Of a stretch of 22,829 bases of DNA, positions 6,602-12,948 are shown piece by piece. Below the pieces are notes generated by a model, which worked only from the letters and a program-made list of their open reading frames with translations, was not told where the DNA came from and searched no databases. Each line of letters opens with the position of its first letter. The stretch's first letter is position 1. Source of the stretch: JAZNQN01 sp045656005 (lineage in GTDB: Bacteria > Bacillota > Clostridia > UMGS1883 > UMGS1540). A program made the position numbers and the translations under genes. Location: assembly GCA_045656005.1 (NCBI GenBank), contig JAZOQG010000024.1:1-22829 (forward strand), written 5' to 3'.

Positions 6602-7414
6602 TTAAATAAATATTTTGTCAAGGTCCGTAAAATATTCACCTTCAAAACTTTCAATATCACCCTTGTCGCAAAGTGCAGCAAGTTCGGGATTTATCGGAAG
6701 TTTGCCGAGTACGGGCAAGTTATAATTTGATGCAATTTCATCAATATGGCTTTTGCCGAATACTTCAATTTTCTTATTGCAGTCAGGGCAGGTGATGTAG
6801 CTGAAATTCTCTACAAGACCAAGCACAGGGATATTCATCATGTTTGCCATTTTTATAGCTTTTTCAACAATCATTGAAACAAGTTCCTGCGGAGAAGTTA
6901 CAACAACAATTCCGTCAACGGGAATTGTCTGGAAAACAGTAAGAGCAACATCGCCTGTTCCGGGAGGCATATCAATAAAGAGGTAATCTGCATCTTCCCA
7001 TATAACCTCTGTCCAGAACTGTTTTACTGTTCCGCCGATTACGGGACCGCGCCAAACAACAGGGTCTGTTGCGTTTTCGAGCAAGAGATTTAAACTCATT
7101 ACATCAATTCCGCCTTTTGTTCTGCATGGGAAAAGACCCATTTCGTTTGCAAGCGGCTTTTCGTTTATGCCAAACATTTTCGGAATTGAAGGGCCTGTGA
7201 TATCAGCATCCATAATTCCAACGGAAAATCCTTTTCTCTTTGCTGTGGTGGCAAGAAGAGATGTTACCATCGATTTACCAACACCGCCTTTACCGCTTAC
7301 AACACCGATAACCTTTTTAATTTTTGACATTTTGTGAGGGCTTTCAAGAAAGCTCTTGTTTTCGCTGCAGTTTTGCGAGCAGCTTTCGCAGTTGTGAGAA
7401 CAACTTTCACTCAT
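6602..7414 (-). CDS. mrp: Mrp/NBP35-type P-loop ATPase, Fe-S cluster carrier
   Basis: A 270-residue member of the Mrp/ApbC/NBP35 family of cytoplasmic ATPases that bind and hand over Fe-S clusters. It has the deviant Walker A SGKGGVGKS (40-48), the switch segment MDADITGPS, the Walker B-like FIDMPPGTGD and the bridging-cluster pair CPDC (Cys209, Cys212). A Cys-rich N-terminus, C5-x3-C9-x2-C12-x3-C16, resembles the extra cluster site of NBP35 proteins but with shorter spacing. The start at 7414 is chosen because GAAAGGA (7424-7430) is 9 bases upstream; a second in-frame ATG at 7423 touches that site. It begins one base after the stop of the C_GCAxxG_C_C gene, so the two are translationally coupled. 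Confidence 0.92.
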   Translation of the reverse strand: MSESCSHNCESCSQNCSENKSFLESPHKMSKIKKVIGVVSGKGGVGKSMVTSLLATTAKRKGFSVGIMDADITGPSIPKMFGINEKPLANEMGLFPCRTKGGIDVMSLNLLLENATDPVVWRGPVIGGTVKQFWTEVIWEDADYLFIDMPPGTGDVALTVFQTIPVDGIVVVTSPQELVSMIVEKAIKMANMMNIPVLGLVENFSYITCPDCNKKIEVFGKSHIDEIASNYNLPVLGKLPINPELAALCDKGDIESFEGEYFTDLDKIFI

Positions 7415-7415
7415 G

Positions 7416-7865
7416 TTATTCATTCCTTTCAGATATAATTGTTTCTAAAATCTCTGCTGCATCATACACAAGGTCGCCGCAGGGTCTTTTTTGATAATAT
7501 TCCTTATTTCTGGTCTCAGGGACATGACTGCCTGTGTCAATCCCCGTTAAAACGCGGCAAATTATTGAGCCGTTTTTCTCTTCGAATTTATGTGCCGCAT
7601 CCTGAATGAGTTTATAGTGGTCAGCTTTTTCAGTAGTTGCGAGGGGAGAAGTGTAGCCATAAAGAGCACCCAAAACAATGCACATACCGCTTACCGCTCC
7701 ACAAACCTCGCGAAGTCTGCCAATTCCTCCGCCAAATGACGAGGCAATCGAAAGTGCCGCAGCTTCATTTATTTTCATTTCGTTTGTAAAAGCTAAAACT
7801 ACTGCCTGACAACAGTTATAACCTTCTTCAAAATATTTTTTTGCTTTTTCTGCTTTTGTACTCAT
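7416..7865 (-). CDS. C_GCAxxG_C_C family putative redox protein
   Basis: A 149-residue protein with the conserved cysteine pattern that names this family: Cys18-Cys19 in GYNCCQAV, Cys55 in the CGAVSG box (55-60), Cys62, Cys103 and Cys129 (RPCGDLV), plus the glycine-rich FGGGIGR. Members are small cytoplasmic proteins of anaerobes, thought to be redox-active or metal-binding; no reaction is established. The start at 7865 is set by GGAGGAA (7871-7877). The longer frame to 7883 would begin at about the transcription start predicted by the promoter at 7889-7917. It is first in an operon with mrp, which suggests but does not prove a shared role in Fe-S or thiol metabolism. Confidence 0.88.
   Translation of the reverse strand: MSTKAEKAKKYFEEGYNCCQAVVLAFTNEMKINEAAALSIASSFGGGIGRLREVCGAVSGMCIVLGALYGYTSPLATTEKADHYKLIQDAAHKFEEKNGSIICRVLTGIDTGSHVPETRNKEYYQKRPCGDLVYDAAEILETIISERNE
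7424..7430 (-). promoter_or_regulatory. Ribosome binding site choosing the mrp start at 7414
   Basis: GAAAGGA on the minus strand sits 9 bases before the ATG at 7414 but abuts the alternative ATG at 7423, so the shorter protein is preferred. It lies inside the 3' end of the upstream gene. Confidence 0.65.
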
Positions 7866-7870
7866 GTCAA

Positions 7871-7877
7871 TTCCTCC
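7871..7877 (-). promoter_or_regulatory. Ribosome binding site choosing the start at 7865
   Basis: GGAGGAA on the minus strand is followed after 5 bases by the ATG at 7865. The upstream in-frame ATG at 7883 has no such site. Confidence 0.75.
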
Positions 7878-7888
7878 AAACATTTACT

Positions 7889-7917
7889 ATGATAGCACTT
7901 TTCAAAAGATATGTCAA
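7889..7917 (-). promoter_or_regulatory. Promoter of the C_GCAxxG_C_C/mrp operon
   Basis: On the minus strand, a consensus TTGACA (7912-7917), 17 bases and TATCAT (7889-7894). The predicted start near 7882 leaves a short leader ahead of the ATG at 7865. It probably drives all three minus-strand genes down to 5714. Confidence 0.75.
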
Positions 7918-8005
7918 TTAAAGAAAGTTAAAAATTAGTAAATAAATAAAAATCCTTGCTTTTAATATTTCCTGCTGATATAATAATTAATATGGAGGTG
8001 AGCTG

Positions 8006-10945
8006 ATGCAAAGAAAAATTCTAATACTTATTTTATGCCTTATGTTTTTTTGCTTGGCTCCTGTTTTGGCTGACGAGAGTAAAATTACAAACGGGAATTT
8101 TGAATATACAACATCTTCATTCACAAATGTGTCCATATACGGGAACACTACTTTTGAGGGGACTTTCTGCGGAAATCTTAAAGATGAAAACTTTGCAAAT
8201 GACGATAATATTTTTATACATAAGGCTGAATATATACATTCTTTGTATCTTGAAAAGGGGAAAATTTATAAGTTTTCCATGATGGTCAGAGAAATTGGTG
8301 GTGTGGGAAATGCCAGAGTAAATACTGACTACAACAGCAAAACTTCACGAATATTTTTTGATGTTCAAAATGCGGGTGACACCTGGGAGCAGGTTACATG
8401 TGCATTTGTTGCAGGAACAACGGGTAATTTTGATATAGGAATAAGAGCTTATACAAAAAGTGAAGAGGGAATTTTAATTGACCTTGTAGAACTTTCAAAA
8501 GAAGATGAGAGACCTGTTTCAATGGAGATTATCGGAAGCAGAAATGTTTTCGTCCCGCCATATGGGGAAGAAAGGTATAAATATACTGCTGCTGCAACGG
8601 ATAAAAACGGAAATATAATTCCTGTAATACAGGGGAAAATAGCATTTGAAAATCTGCCTGAGGGTGTTTCGGTGAGAAATGATGAGATTACCATATCAAG
8701 CGCTGCTCCTGTCGGAGAGAGTTTCAAGGTTAAAACAGTTGAAACTCCTGAAAATATGGTTATCCCTCAAAAAGAAATAAATGTTACTTTAGTAAACAAC
8801 TATATACCAAACGGCTCATTTGCAGATTTCCCCAAAGACAATGGTTTTGTTTGTGAAACGGGTTCAATGGAAATTGTTGAAACCCCAAAAGGAAATGCAG
8901 CAAAAATTAATACTATCGAAAACGAGGATGGATTTGCTGCTAAAATTTCCGTGACAAAAACTTATGTATTGATGCCGGGCAAAATGTATGTTTTAAGAGC
9001 AAATGTAACCTCGAACATCGATTATGTTTCAAGATACACGTTTGTTTCAAACGGAGAACTTGACAATGAGGGGAATATAAATATAAATATTTCGAATGCA
9101 GGCGGGGAGCCTTCGGACATTTTAAGTGTTATAAGAGTTGAAAATGAAGGTGTTTATAAGATTTGTCTTAATTTTACAAACCCTGATGAAAGGCCTGTGT
9201 ATGTGAGAAATATTGGTCTTTTTGAGGAAGAAAGCCGTGTGGCTGAGATACTTATAAAGGCCCCTGCCCACATAACGATACCTGAAGAAGAAATAAAAAT
9301 CCCACTGCATCTTGCTGCAAGAAATCAGGAAGGTGAGCTTATAGAAGGTGTCCATGACATTACTCTGGAACTTTTAAACGGAAATGAAAACATTTATATA
9401 GACGGTAATTTTCTTATCGTAACACCGAAGGTAAAGTCCGGCAGATACAGCGTTATGGCAAAAACCGCCGATGGTAAAATCACAAAAAGTGCGTATATAG
9501 AAATTTCCAAAGAATCTGTAGGTGACGGAGGGTTTGAAAAATACGCACCGGGAGAATGGTTTTCAACTGTATTGCCTTCTGTGCTTTCTGTGGTTTCATC
9601 GGATTTTTCCGCTTTTGAAGGAAAGGGAGAAAGAGCGGCAATGCTTAACCTTGGCGGAAACGTATCAGCAGTGCTTTCGGACTCTGTTTTTGAATTTAAG
9701 GGCGGTCAGGTTTATGTGTTTGGCGGGAACTTTAAAACATTGTCACCTGAAAGCCATACGATTTTATCTCTTCTTTTGTGCGATGTAAATGATTTAAATT
9801 TTACTGAAACGGTTGCAGTTTTACAATGCGAAATAGGACAAGGGCAAATAAGGGCGGTTTTCACCCCTCCAAAAGATATAACCGGCAGAATAATGCTTGG
9901 GTTCACGGATGAAAGCAGCATACAAAGTATTTTGTTTGATGACCTTTATGTAGAAAAAGCGGAGATATCCTGCGGTGGGGTAAGTATTTCGGGATATGCG
10001 TATAATACTAGAGTTATAATGGGCATACACAATTTAAGTGCAAATTTCGATGCCGTTGAAATTTCCACATACAGATGGCTTATCTCAAAAGCACGTGATG
10101 GAGTTTATATGCCCATAGAAGGTGAAACGGAAAAAAGCCTGTCACTTCAGAAGAGTATGGTCGGTTCTTATGTGAAATTTGAAGTGACACCCATCTCGCT
10201 TAACGGTCCTGTTTTTGGTGAGAGTGTGACATCGTCTCCCGTGGCGATATACGATTTGCCAAGTGCGGGAAGTTCCGCAATGCCTTTACCTCCCCAAAAA
10301 ACTGAAGAACAGGAAGAAATAAGCGGAGAGCCTTCAGAAAGTGAGCCGGAGGGACTTAGAGTTGTAAATATTTATTCGCAAAGTTTTACACCTATTTATG
10401 AGTTTTTTGATATTAAAAATCATTGGGCACGTGATGATATAAATTTACTTAGTGCATGCTCAATTGCAAACGGAAAAGAAAATCTGCTTTTCATGCCTGA
10501 TGAAGAAATTACAAGGGCAGAGTTTTCGGCATTTATAATGCGTGCATTTTCTCTTGCACCGCTTTACTATACGGGAACATTTGACGATGTAAAGGGGCAT
10601 AACTGGTATTCCGGTGTTGTAGAAACCATTTCAAAGTATGGTATCGCAAGCGGTGTAAACGAGAGAATGTTTGCACCAAATGAGCCTATCACAAGAGAGC
10701 AGATGGCAACAATTACAATGCGTGCCATGGCACTTTCTGGAGTAAAGGTAGAGGGGACAGCAGGGCACTTTGCAGACCATGATAAAATAAGCACTTATGC
10801 CCATGACTATGTCTATAAGGGAGCCAACGCGGGAATTATCACAGGATTTCCTGACGGAGAATTTAAACCTCTTGAAAATGCAACAAGGGCAGAAGCCATT
10901 GTTATAATTAAGAGAATGATAACTTATGTTCTTGAAAACCAATAA
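8006..10945 (+). CDS. SLH-domain surface protein with repeated carbohydrate-binding-like and Ig-like modules
   Basis: A 979-residue secreted wall-bound protein. A signal peptide (about 1-22, cut after PVLA) leads into three similar units opening with NGNFEY (29), NGSFAD (269) and DGGFEK (507). Each has a beta-rich, jelly-roll-like module resembling CBM4/9-type carbohydrate-binding domains, then an Ig-like module; the last Ig-like part (about 656-750) contains VGSYVKFEVTP. A Pro/Glu/Ser-rich linker (about 750-799) precedes three SLH domains (about 800-850, 859-911, 920-972). The second and third have the ITREQ and TRAEA signatures, and these domains hold the protein to pyruvylated wall polymer. 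GGAGGTGA precedes the ATG. No catalytic domain is seen, so binding or structural function is favoured. The gene is monocistronic, ended by the terminator at 10939-10976. SLH and signal peptide are firm; the module family is inference. Confidence 0.88.
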   Translation: MQRKILILILCLMFFCLAPVLADESKITNGNFEYTTSSFTNVSIYGNTTFEGTFCGNLKDENFANDDNIFIHKAEYIHSLYLEKGKIYKFSMMVREIGGVGNARVNTDYNSKTSRIFFDVQNAGDTWEQVTCAFVAGTTGNFDIGIRAYTKSEEGILIDLVELSKEDERPVSMEIIGSRNVFVPPYGEERYKYTAAATDKNGNIIPVIQGKIAFENLPEGVSVRNDEITISSAAPVGESFKVKTVETPENMVIPQKEINVTLVNNYIPNGSFADFPKDNGFVCETGSMEIVETPKGNAAKINTIENEDGFAAKISVTKTYVLMPGKMYVLRANVTSNIDYVSRYTFVSNGELDNEGNININISNAGGEPSDILSVIRVENEGVYKICLNFTNPDERPVYVRNIGLFEEESRVAEILIKAPAHITIPEEEIKIPLHLAARNQEGELIEGVHDITLELLNGNENIYIDGNFLIVTPKVKSGRYSVMAKTADGKITKSAYIEISKESVGDGGFEKYAPGEWFSTVLPSVLSVVSSDFSAFEGKGERAAMLNLGGNVSAVLSDSVFEFKGGQVYVFGGNFKTLSPESHTILSLLLCDVNDLNFTETVAVLQCEIGQGQIRAVFTPPKDITGRIMLGFTDESSIQSILFDDLYVEKAEISCGGVSISGYAYNTRVIMGIHNLSANFDAVEISTYRWLISKARDGVYMPIEGETEKSLSLQKSMVGSYVKFEVTPISLNGPVFGESVTSSPVAIYDLPSAGSSAMPLPPQKTEEQEEISGEPSESEPEGLRVVNIYSQSFTPIYEFFDIKNHWARDDINLLSACSIANGKENLLFMPDEEITRAEFSAFIMRAFSLAPLYYTGTFDDVKGHNWYSGVVETISKYGIASGVNERMFAPNEPITREQMATITMRAMALSGVKVEGTAGHFADHDKISTYAHDYVYKGANAGIITGFPDGEFKPLENATRAEAIVIIKRMITYVLENQ

Positions 10946-10976
10946 AAAGCAAGCCATGTGGCTTGCTTTTTATTGG
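10939..10976. terminator. Two-way terminator between the SLH gene and the sodium-pump genes
   Basis: An 18-base perfect inverted repeat (10939-10956 and 10959-10976) with GCAAGCC/GGCTTGC at its core and AAAAA/TTTTT flanks gives a terminator on both strands. It contains the stop codon of the SLH gene and ends 4 bases past the stop codon of the minus-strand OadG-like gene. Confidence 0.88.
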
Positions 10977-10980
10977 TTAT

Positions 10981-11115
10981 TTATTTTGATGCAATTTTAT
11001 TAATAACAAACGTTACTAAAATTATTATGCCTATAACGAGGAATATGCTAATCATTCCCGAGCCCATATAGTGCATATTATTTAAAAAGTTCATTGGATT
11101 AAAATTTATATTCAT
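10981..11115 (-). CDS. OadG-like small membrane subunit of a Na+-translocating decarboxylase
   Basis: A 44-codon gene beginning MNINFNPMNF and containing one membrane segment, about residues 20-40 (MISIFLVIGIIILVTFVINK). It lies 16 bases downstream of oadB on the same strand, with a GGGGGT element before the ATG, and ends at the terminator at 10939-10976. In Na+-translocating decarboxylases the gamma subunit (OadG/MmdD) is a small single-span protein that holds the alpha subunit to the beta subunit. This one is much shorter than classical OadG and lacks the long C-terminal tail that binds the carboxyltransferase, but matches the short OadG-related proteins found beside oadB in Clostridia. The call rests on size, topology and position. 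Confidence 0.75.
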   Translation of the reverse strand: MNINFNPMNFLNNMHYMGSGMISIFLVIGIIILVTFVINKIASK

Positions 11116-11131
11116 TATTTAAGTACCCCCA

Positions 11132-12220
11132 TTACATAAAGAAGTTAAGTATAAGTCCGCCCGCGATAACTGAGGCAATCTGACCTGAAACATTAACACC
11201 CATAGAGTGCATTAAGAGGAAGTTTTGCGGGTCTTCCGCAAGTCCCATTTTATGAACAACTCTTCCTGACATCGGGAATGCAGAAATACCTGCGGCACCT
11301 ATCATGGGGTTTATTTTCTTCTTTGAGAAAAGGTTTATAATTTTTGCAAATGCAACACCGCCTGCAGTATCAAAAATAAATGCTACAAGACCGAGACCGA
11401 GAATAAGAAGTGTCTGCGGTGACAAAAATTCTGCCGCCTGCATACGAAGGGCAATTGTAATACCAAGGAAAATTGTGATAAGGTTTGCAAGTACCTTCTG
11501 CGCAGTTTCGGAAAGTGAATTTAAAACTCCGCACTCTCTTATAAGGTTACCAAACATCAAAAATCCTACAAGAGCGACTGATGCAGGTGCTACAAGACCT
11601 GCAATAATTGTAATGATAATGGGGAACAAAATCTTTGTTGTCTGTGAAACCTGACCGGGTTTATATTCCATTTTAATCATACGTTCTTTTTTTGTAGTCA
11701 TCAGCTTTATAACAGGTGGCTGAATAATCGGAACGAGCGCCATATAAGAATAAGCCGCAACCATTATTGCACCAAGGTAATTTGATTTGAGCTGCTGTGC
11801 TACAACTATTGATGTAGGACCGTCTGCTGCACCGATAATTGCTATTGATGCCGCATCTTTAATGTCAAAGAACATTGATGCAAAGCAGAGGGTGAAGAAA
11901 ATACCAAACTGTGCCGCTGCACCGAAAATCATAAGTTTCGGATTTGAAAGCAGGGGGCCAAAATCTATCATGGCACCTATACCTATAAACAAAATAAGCG
12001 GGAAAAGCTCATTCGCTATACCTGCATTAAAAAGCTCGGTAAGTGTTTCAACAGCTCCCGAAAATGGAAGGTTTACAAGTATTGCACCAAAGCCCATGGG
12101 AAGAAGAAGTGTAGGTTCCATATCTTTTTTTATGGCAAGGTATATAAGCAAACCGCCGATTGCCCACATTACAACCTGTTGCCACTGAAGAGCCATAAGA
12201 TTTTCCAAAATTATGTTCAT
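11132..12220 (-). CDS. oadB: Na+-translocating decarboxylase beta subunit
   Basis: A 362-residue polytopic membrane protein, the Na+ channel part of oxaloacetate, methylmalonyl-CoA or glutaconyl-CoA decarboxylases. It decarboxylates carboxybiotin and pumps Na+ outward. Family signatures include GFGAILVNLPFSG (43-55), DFGPLLSNPKL (86-96), GAADGPTS (130-137) with the essential aspartate Asp133, the C-terminal ISAFPMSGRVVHK and MGVNVSGQIASVIAGG. Length is normal, and AAGGAG precedes the ATG. No carboxyltransferase (alpha) or biotin carrier gene lies in the window, so the substrate-specific part must be elsewhere and the metabolic role (oxaloacetate, malonyl- or methylmalonyl-CoA) stays open. It is followed by the OadG-like gene. 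Confidence 0.93.
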   Translation of the reverse strand: MNIILENLMALQWQQVVMWAIGGLLIYLAIKKDMEPTLLLPMGFGAILVNLPFSGAVETLTELFNAGIANELFPLILFIGIGAMIDFGPLLSNPKLMIFGAAAQFGIFFTLCFASMFFDIKDAASIAIIGAADGPTSIVVAQQLKSNYLGAIMVAAYSYMALVPIIQPPVIKLMTTKKERMIKMEYKPGQVSQTTKILFPIIITIIAGLVAPASVALVGFLMFGNLIRECGVLNSLSETAQKVLANLITIFLGITIALRMQAAEFLSPQTLLILGLGLVAFIFDTAGGVAFAKIINLFSKKKINPMIGAAGISAFPMSGRVVHKMGLAEDPQNFLLMHSMGVNVSGQIASVIAGGLILNFFM

Positions 12221-12247
12221 TTTTATTCTCCTTATCAGATAAATACG

Positions 12248-12286
12248 CAGACCGCATAAAGTGCATATGCTCTTTTGTGCGGTCTG
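12248..12286. other. Near-palindromic hairpin ahead of oadB
   Basis: CAGACCGCA (12248-12256) pairs with TGCGGTCTG (12278-12286). The 21-base interior is itself nearly palindromic around GCATATGC (12263-12270). It lies in the 76-base gap between two minus-strand genes. On the minus strand it is followed by only a poor T run; on the plus strand it is followed by AATTTTTT. It may end transcription of the upstream gene, or shape the oadB leader. Confidence 0.5.
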
Positions 12287-12296
12287 AATTTTTTAA

Positions 12297-12800
12297 TTAT
12301 TTGCTTTTCTTAAGTTTGATACCGCAATAAATATATGTTGCAATAAGGTATGCGGCAAGGCAAAGATAAACAAATGCAAAAGCAGTTCCCTGAGCTGTGA
12401 AACGCGGGAAGTGCAAGAATGTTAAAACTGCATTCCAGATTTTTGAAACGTAAATCAAATCAAAGAAGTTTTTAATAACGTAAAAATAACGCAAAATTGT
12501 CAAAAGCAAGCCGCCTGCAACAAAGTACACCAAAAGATGCAAAAACTTCTTATCCTTTTTCCAGAAATACATTCCTACAAGCCCTAAAATAACGGCATCG
12601 CAAATCCAGATAAGTACATTCATAAATGTCTGGGTTGCTAAAACGAAGGAAGAATTTAAATAGCGATAGAGATAAAGCAGAAAAATTGCAGAAACCAGAG
12701 AAATGGCAGTTGCAATTACTGATAAATTCTCATAATGAAGTCTTTCTTCGGCTGTGAGCTTTTTAGGCTTTGCAGATTGTGTTTTGTTCTTTTTAGCCAT
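12297..12800 (-). CDS. Small four-helix membrane protein of unknown function
   Basis: A 167-residue protein that I do not recognise. A basic N-terminus (MAKKNKTQSAKPKK) is followed by four hydrophobic segments, roughly residues 30-50 (ATAISLVSAIFLLYL), 58-78 (MNVLIWICDAVILGLVGMYF), 85-105 (LLVYFVAGGLLLTILRY) and 135-160 (FVYLCLAAYLIATYIYC), ending in KLKKSK. No catalytic motif is evident. The start at 12800 follows AGGAGGTT (12806-12813); the longer frame to 12860 would start inside the -35 box at 12855-12860. It has its own promoter, divergent from addBA, and may be co-transcribed with oadB downstream, separated by the hairpin at 12248-12286. Confidence 0.82.
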   Translation of the reverse strand: MAKKNKTQSAKPKKLTAEERLHYENLSVIATAISLVSAIFLLYLYRYLNSSFVLATQTFMNVLIWICDAVILGLVGMYFWKKDKKFLHLLVYFVAGGLLLTILRYFYVIKNFFDLIYVSKIWNAVLTFLHFPRFTAQGTAFAFVYLCLAAYLIATYIYCGIKLKKSK

Positions 12801-12805
12801 GTTGT

Positions 12806-12813
12806 AACCTCCT
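12806..12813 (-). promoter_or_regulatory. Ribosome binding site choosing the start at 12800
   Basis: AGGAGGTT on the minus strand, 5 bases before the ATG at 12800. This rules in the shorter frame over the upstream in-frame ATG at 12860. Confidence 0.8.
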
Positions 12814-12831
12814 ATTAATCTCATACATATT

Positions 12832-12860
12832 AATATACATTTTTTTCTCTGAAAAGTCAA
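12832..12860 (-). promoter_or_regulatory. Promoter of the small membrane-protein gene
   Basis: On the minus strand, TTGACT (12855-12860), 17 bases and TATATT (12832-12837). It is back-to-back with the addB promoter at 12888-12916, with 27 bases between the two -35 boxes. Confidence 0.65.
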
Positions 12861-12887
12861 GAAGTTTGGAAGAATTTTATAATTATG

Positions 12888-12916
12888 TTGACCTTTTTTT
12901 TCAAAAATGATAAAAT
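12888..12916 (+). promoter_or_regulatory. Promoter of the addBA operon
   Basis: TTGACC (12888-12893), 17 bases and TAAAAT (12911-12916). The predicted transcription start near 12923 lies after the ATG at 12907, which supports the addB start at 12949. Confidence 0.6.
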
Positions 12917-12936
12917 TACATTATAATTTTTACTTT

Positions 12937-12943
12937 AGGATGG
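12937..12943 (+). promoter_or_regulatory. Ribosome binding site for addB
   Basis: AGGATGG, a modest match to the consensus, 5 bases before the ATG at 12949. It contains part of another in-frame ATG (12940), which has no site of its own. Confidence 0.6.
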
Positions 12944-12948
12944 TTTTT

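Noticed and set aside
11787..12188. 133-codon plus-strand frame inside oadB
   Set aside because: Antisense of a conserved membrane-protein gene; Ser/Pro/Ile-rich without domain or ribosome binding site.
12907..12948. Upstream ATG extending AddB by 14 residues
   Set aside because: It falls before the predicted transcription start and lacks a ribosome binding site; the family start MLKFVIGESRSGKT begins at 12949.
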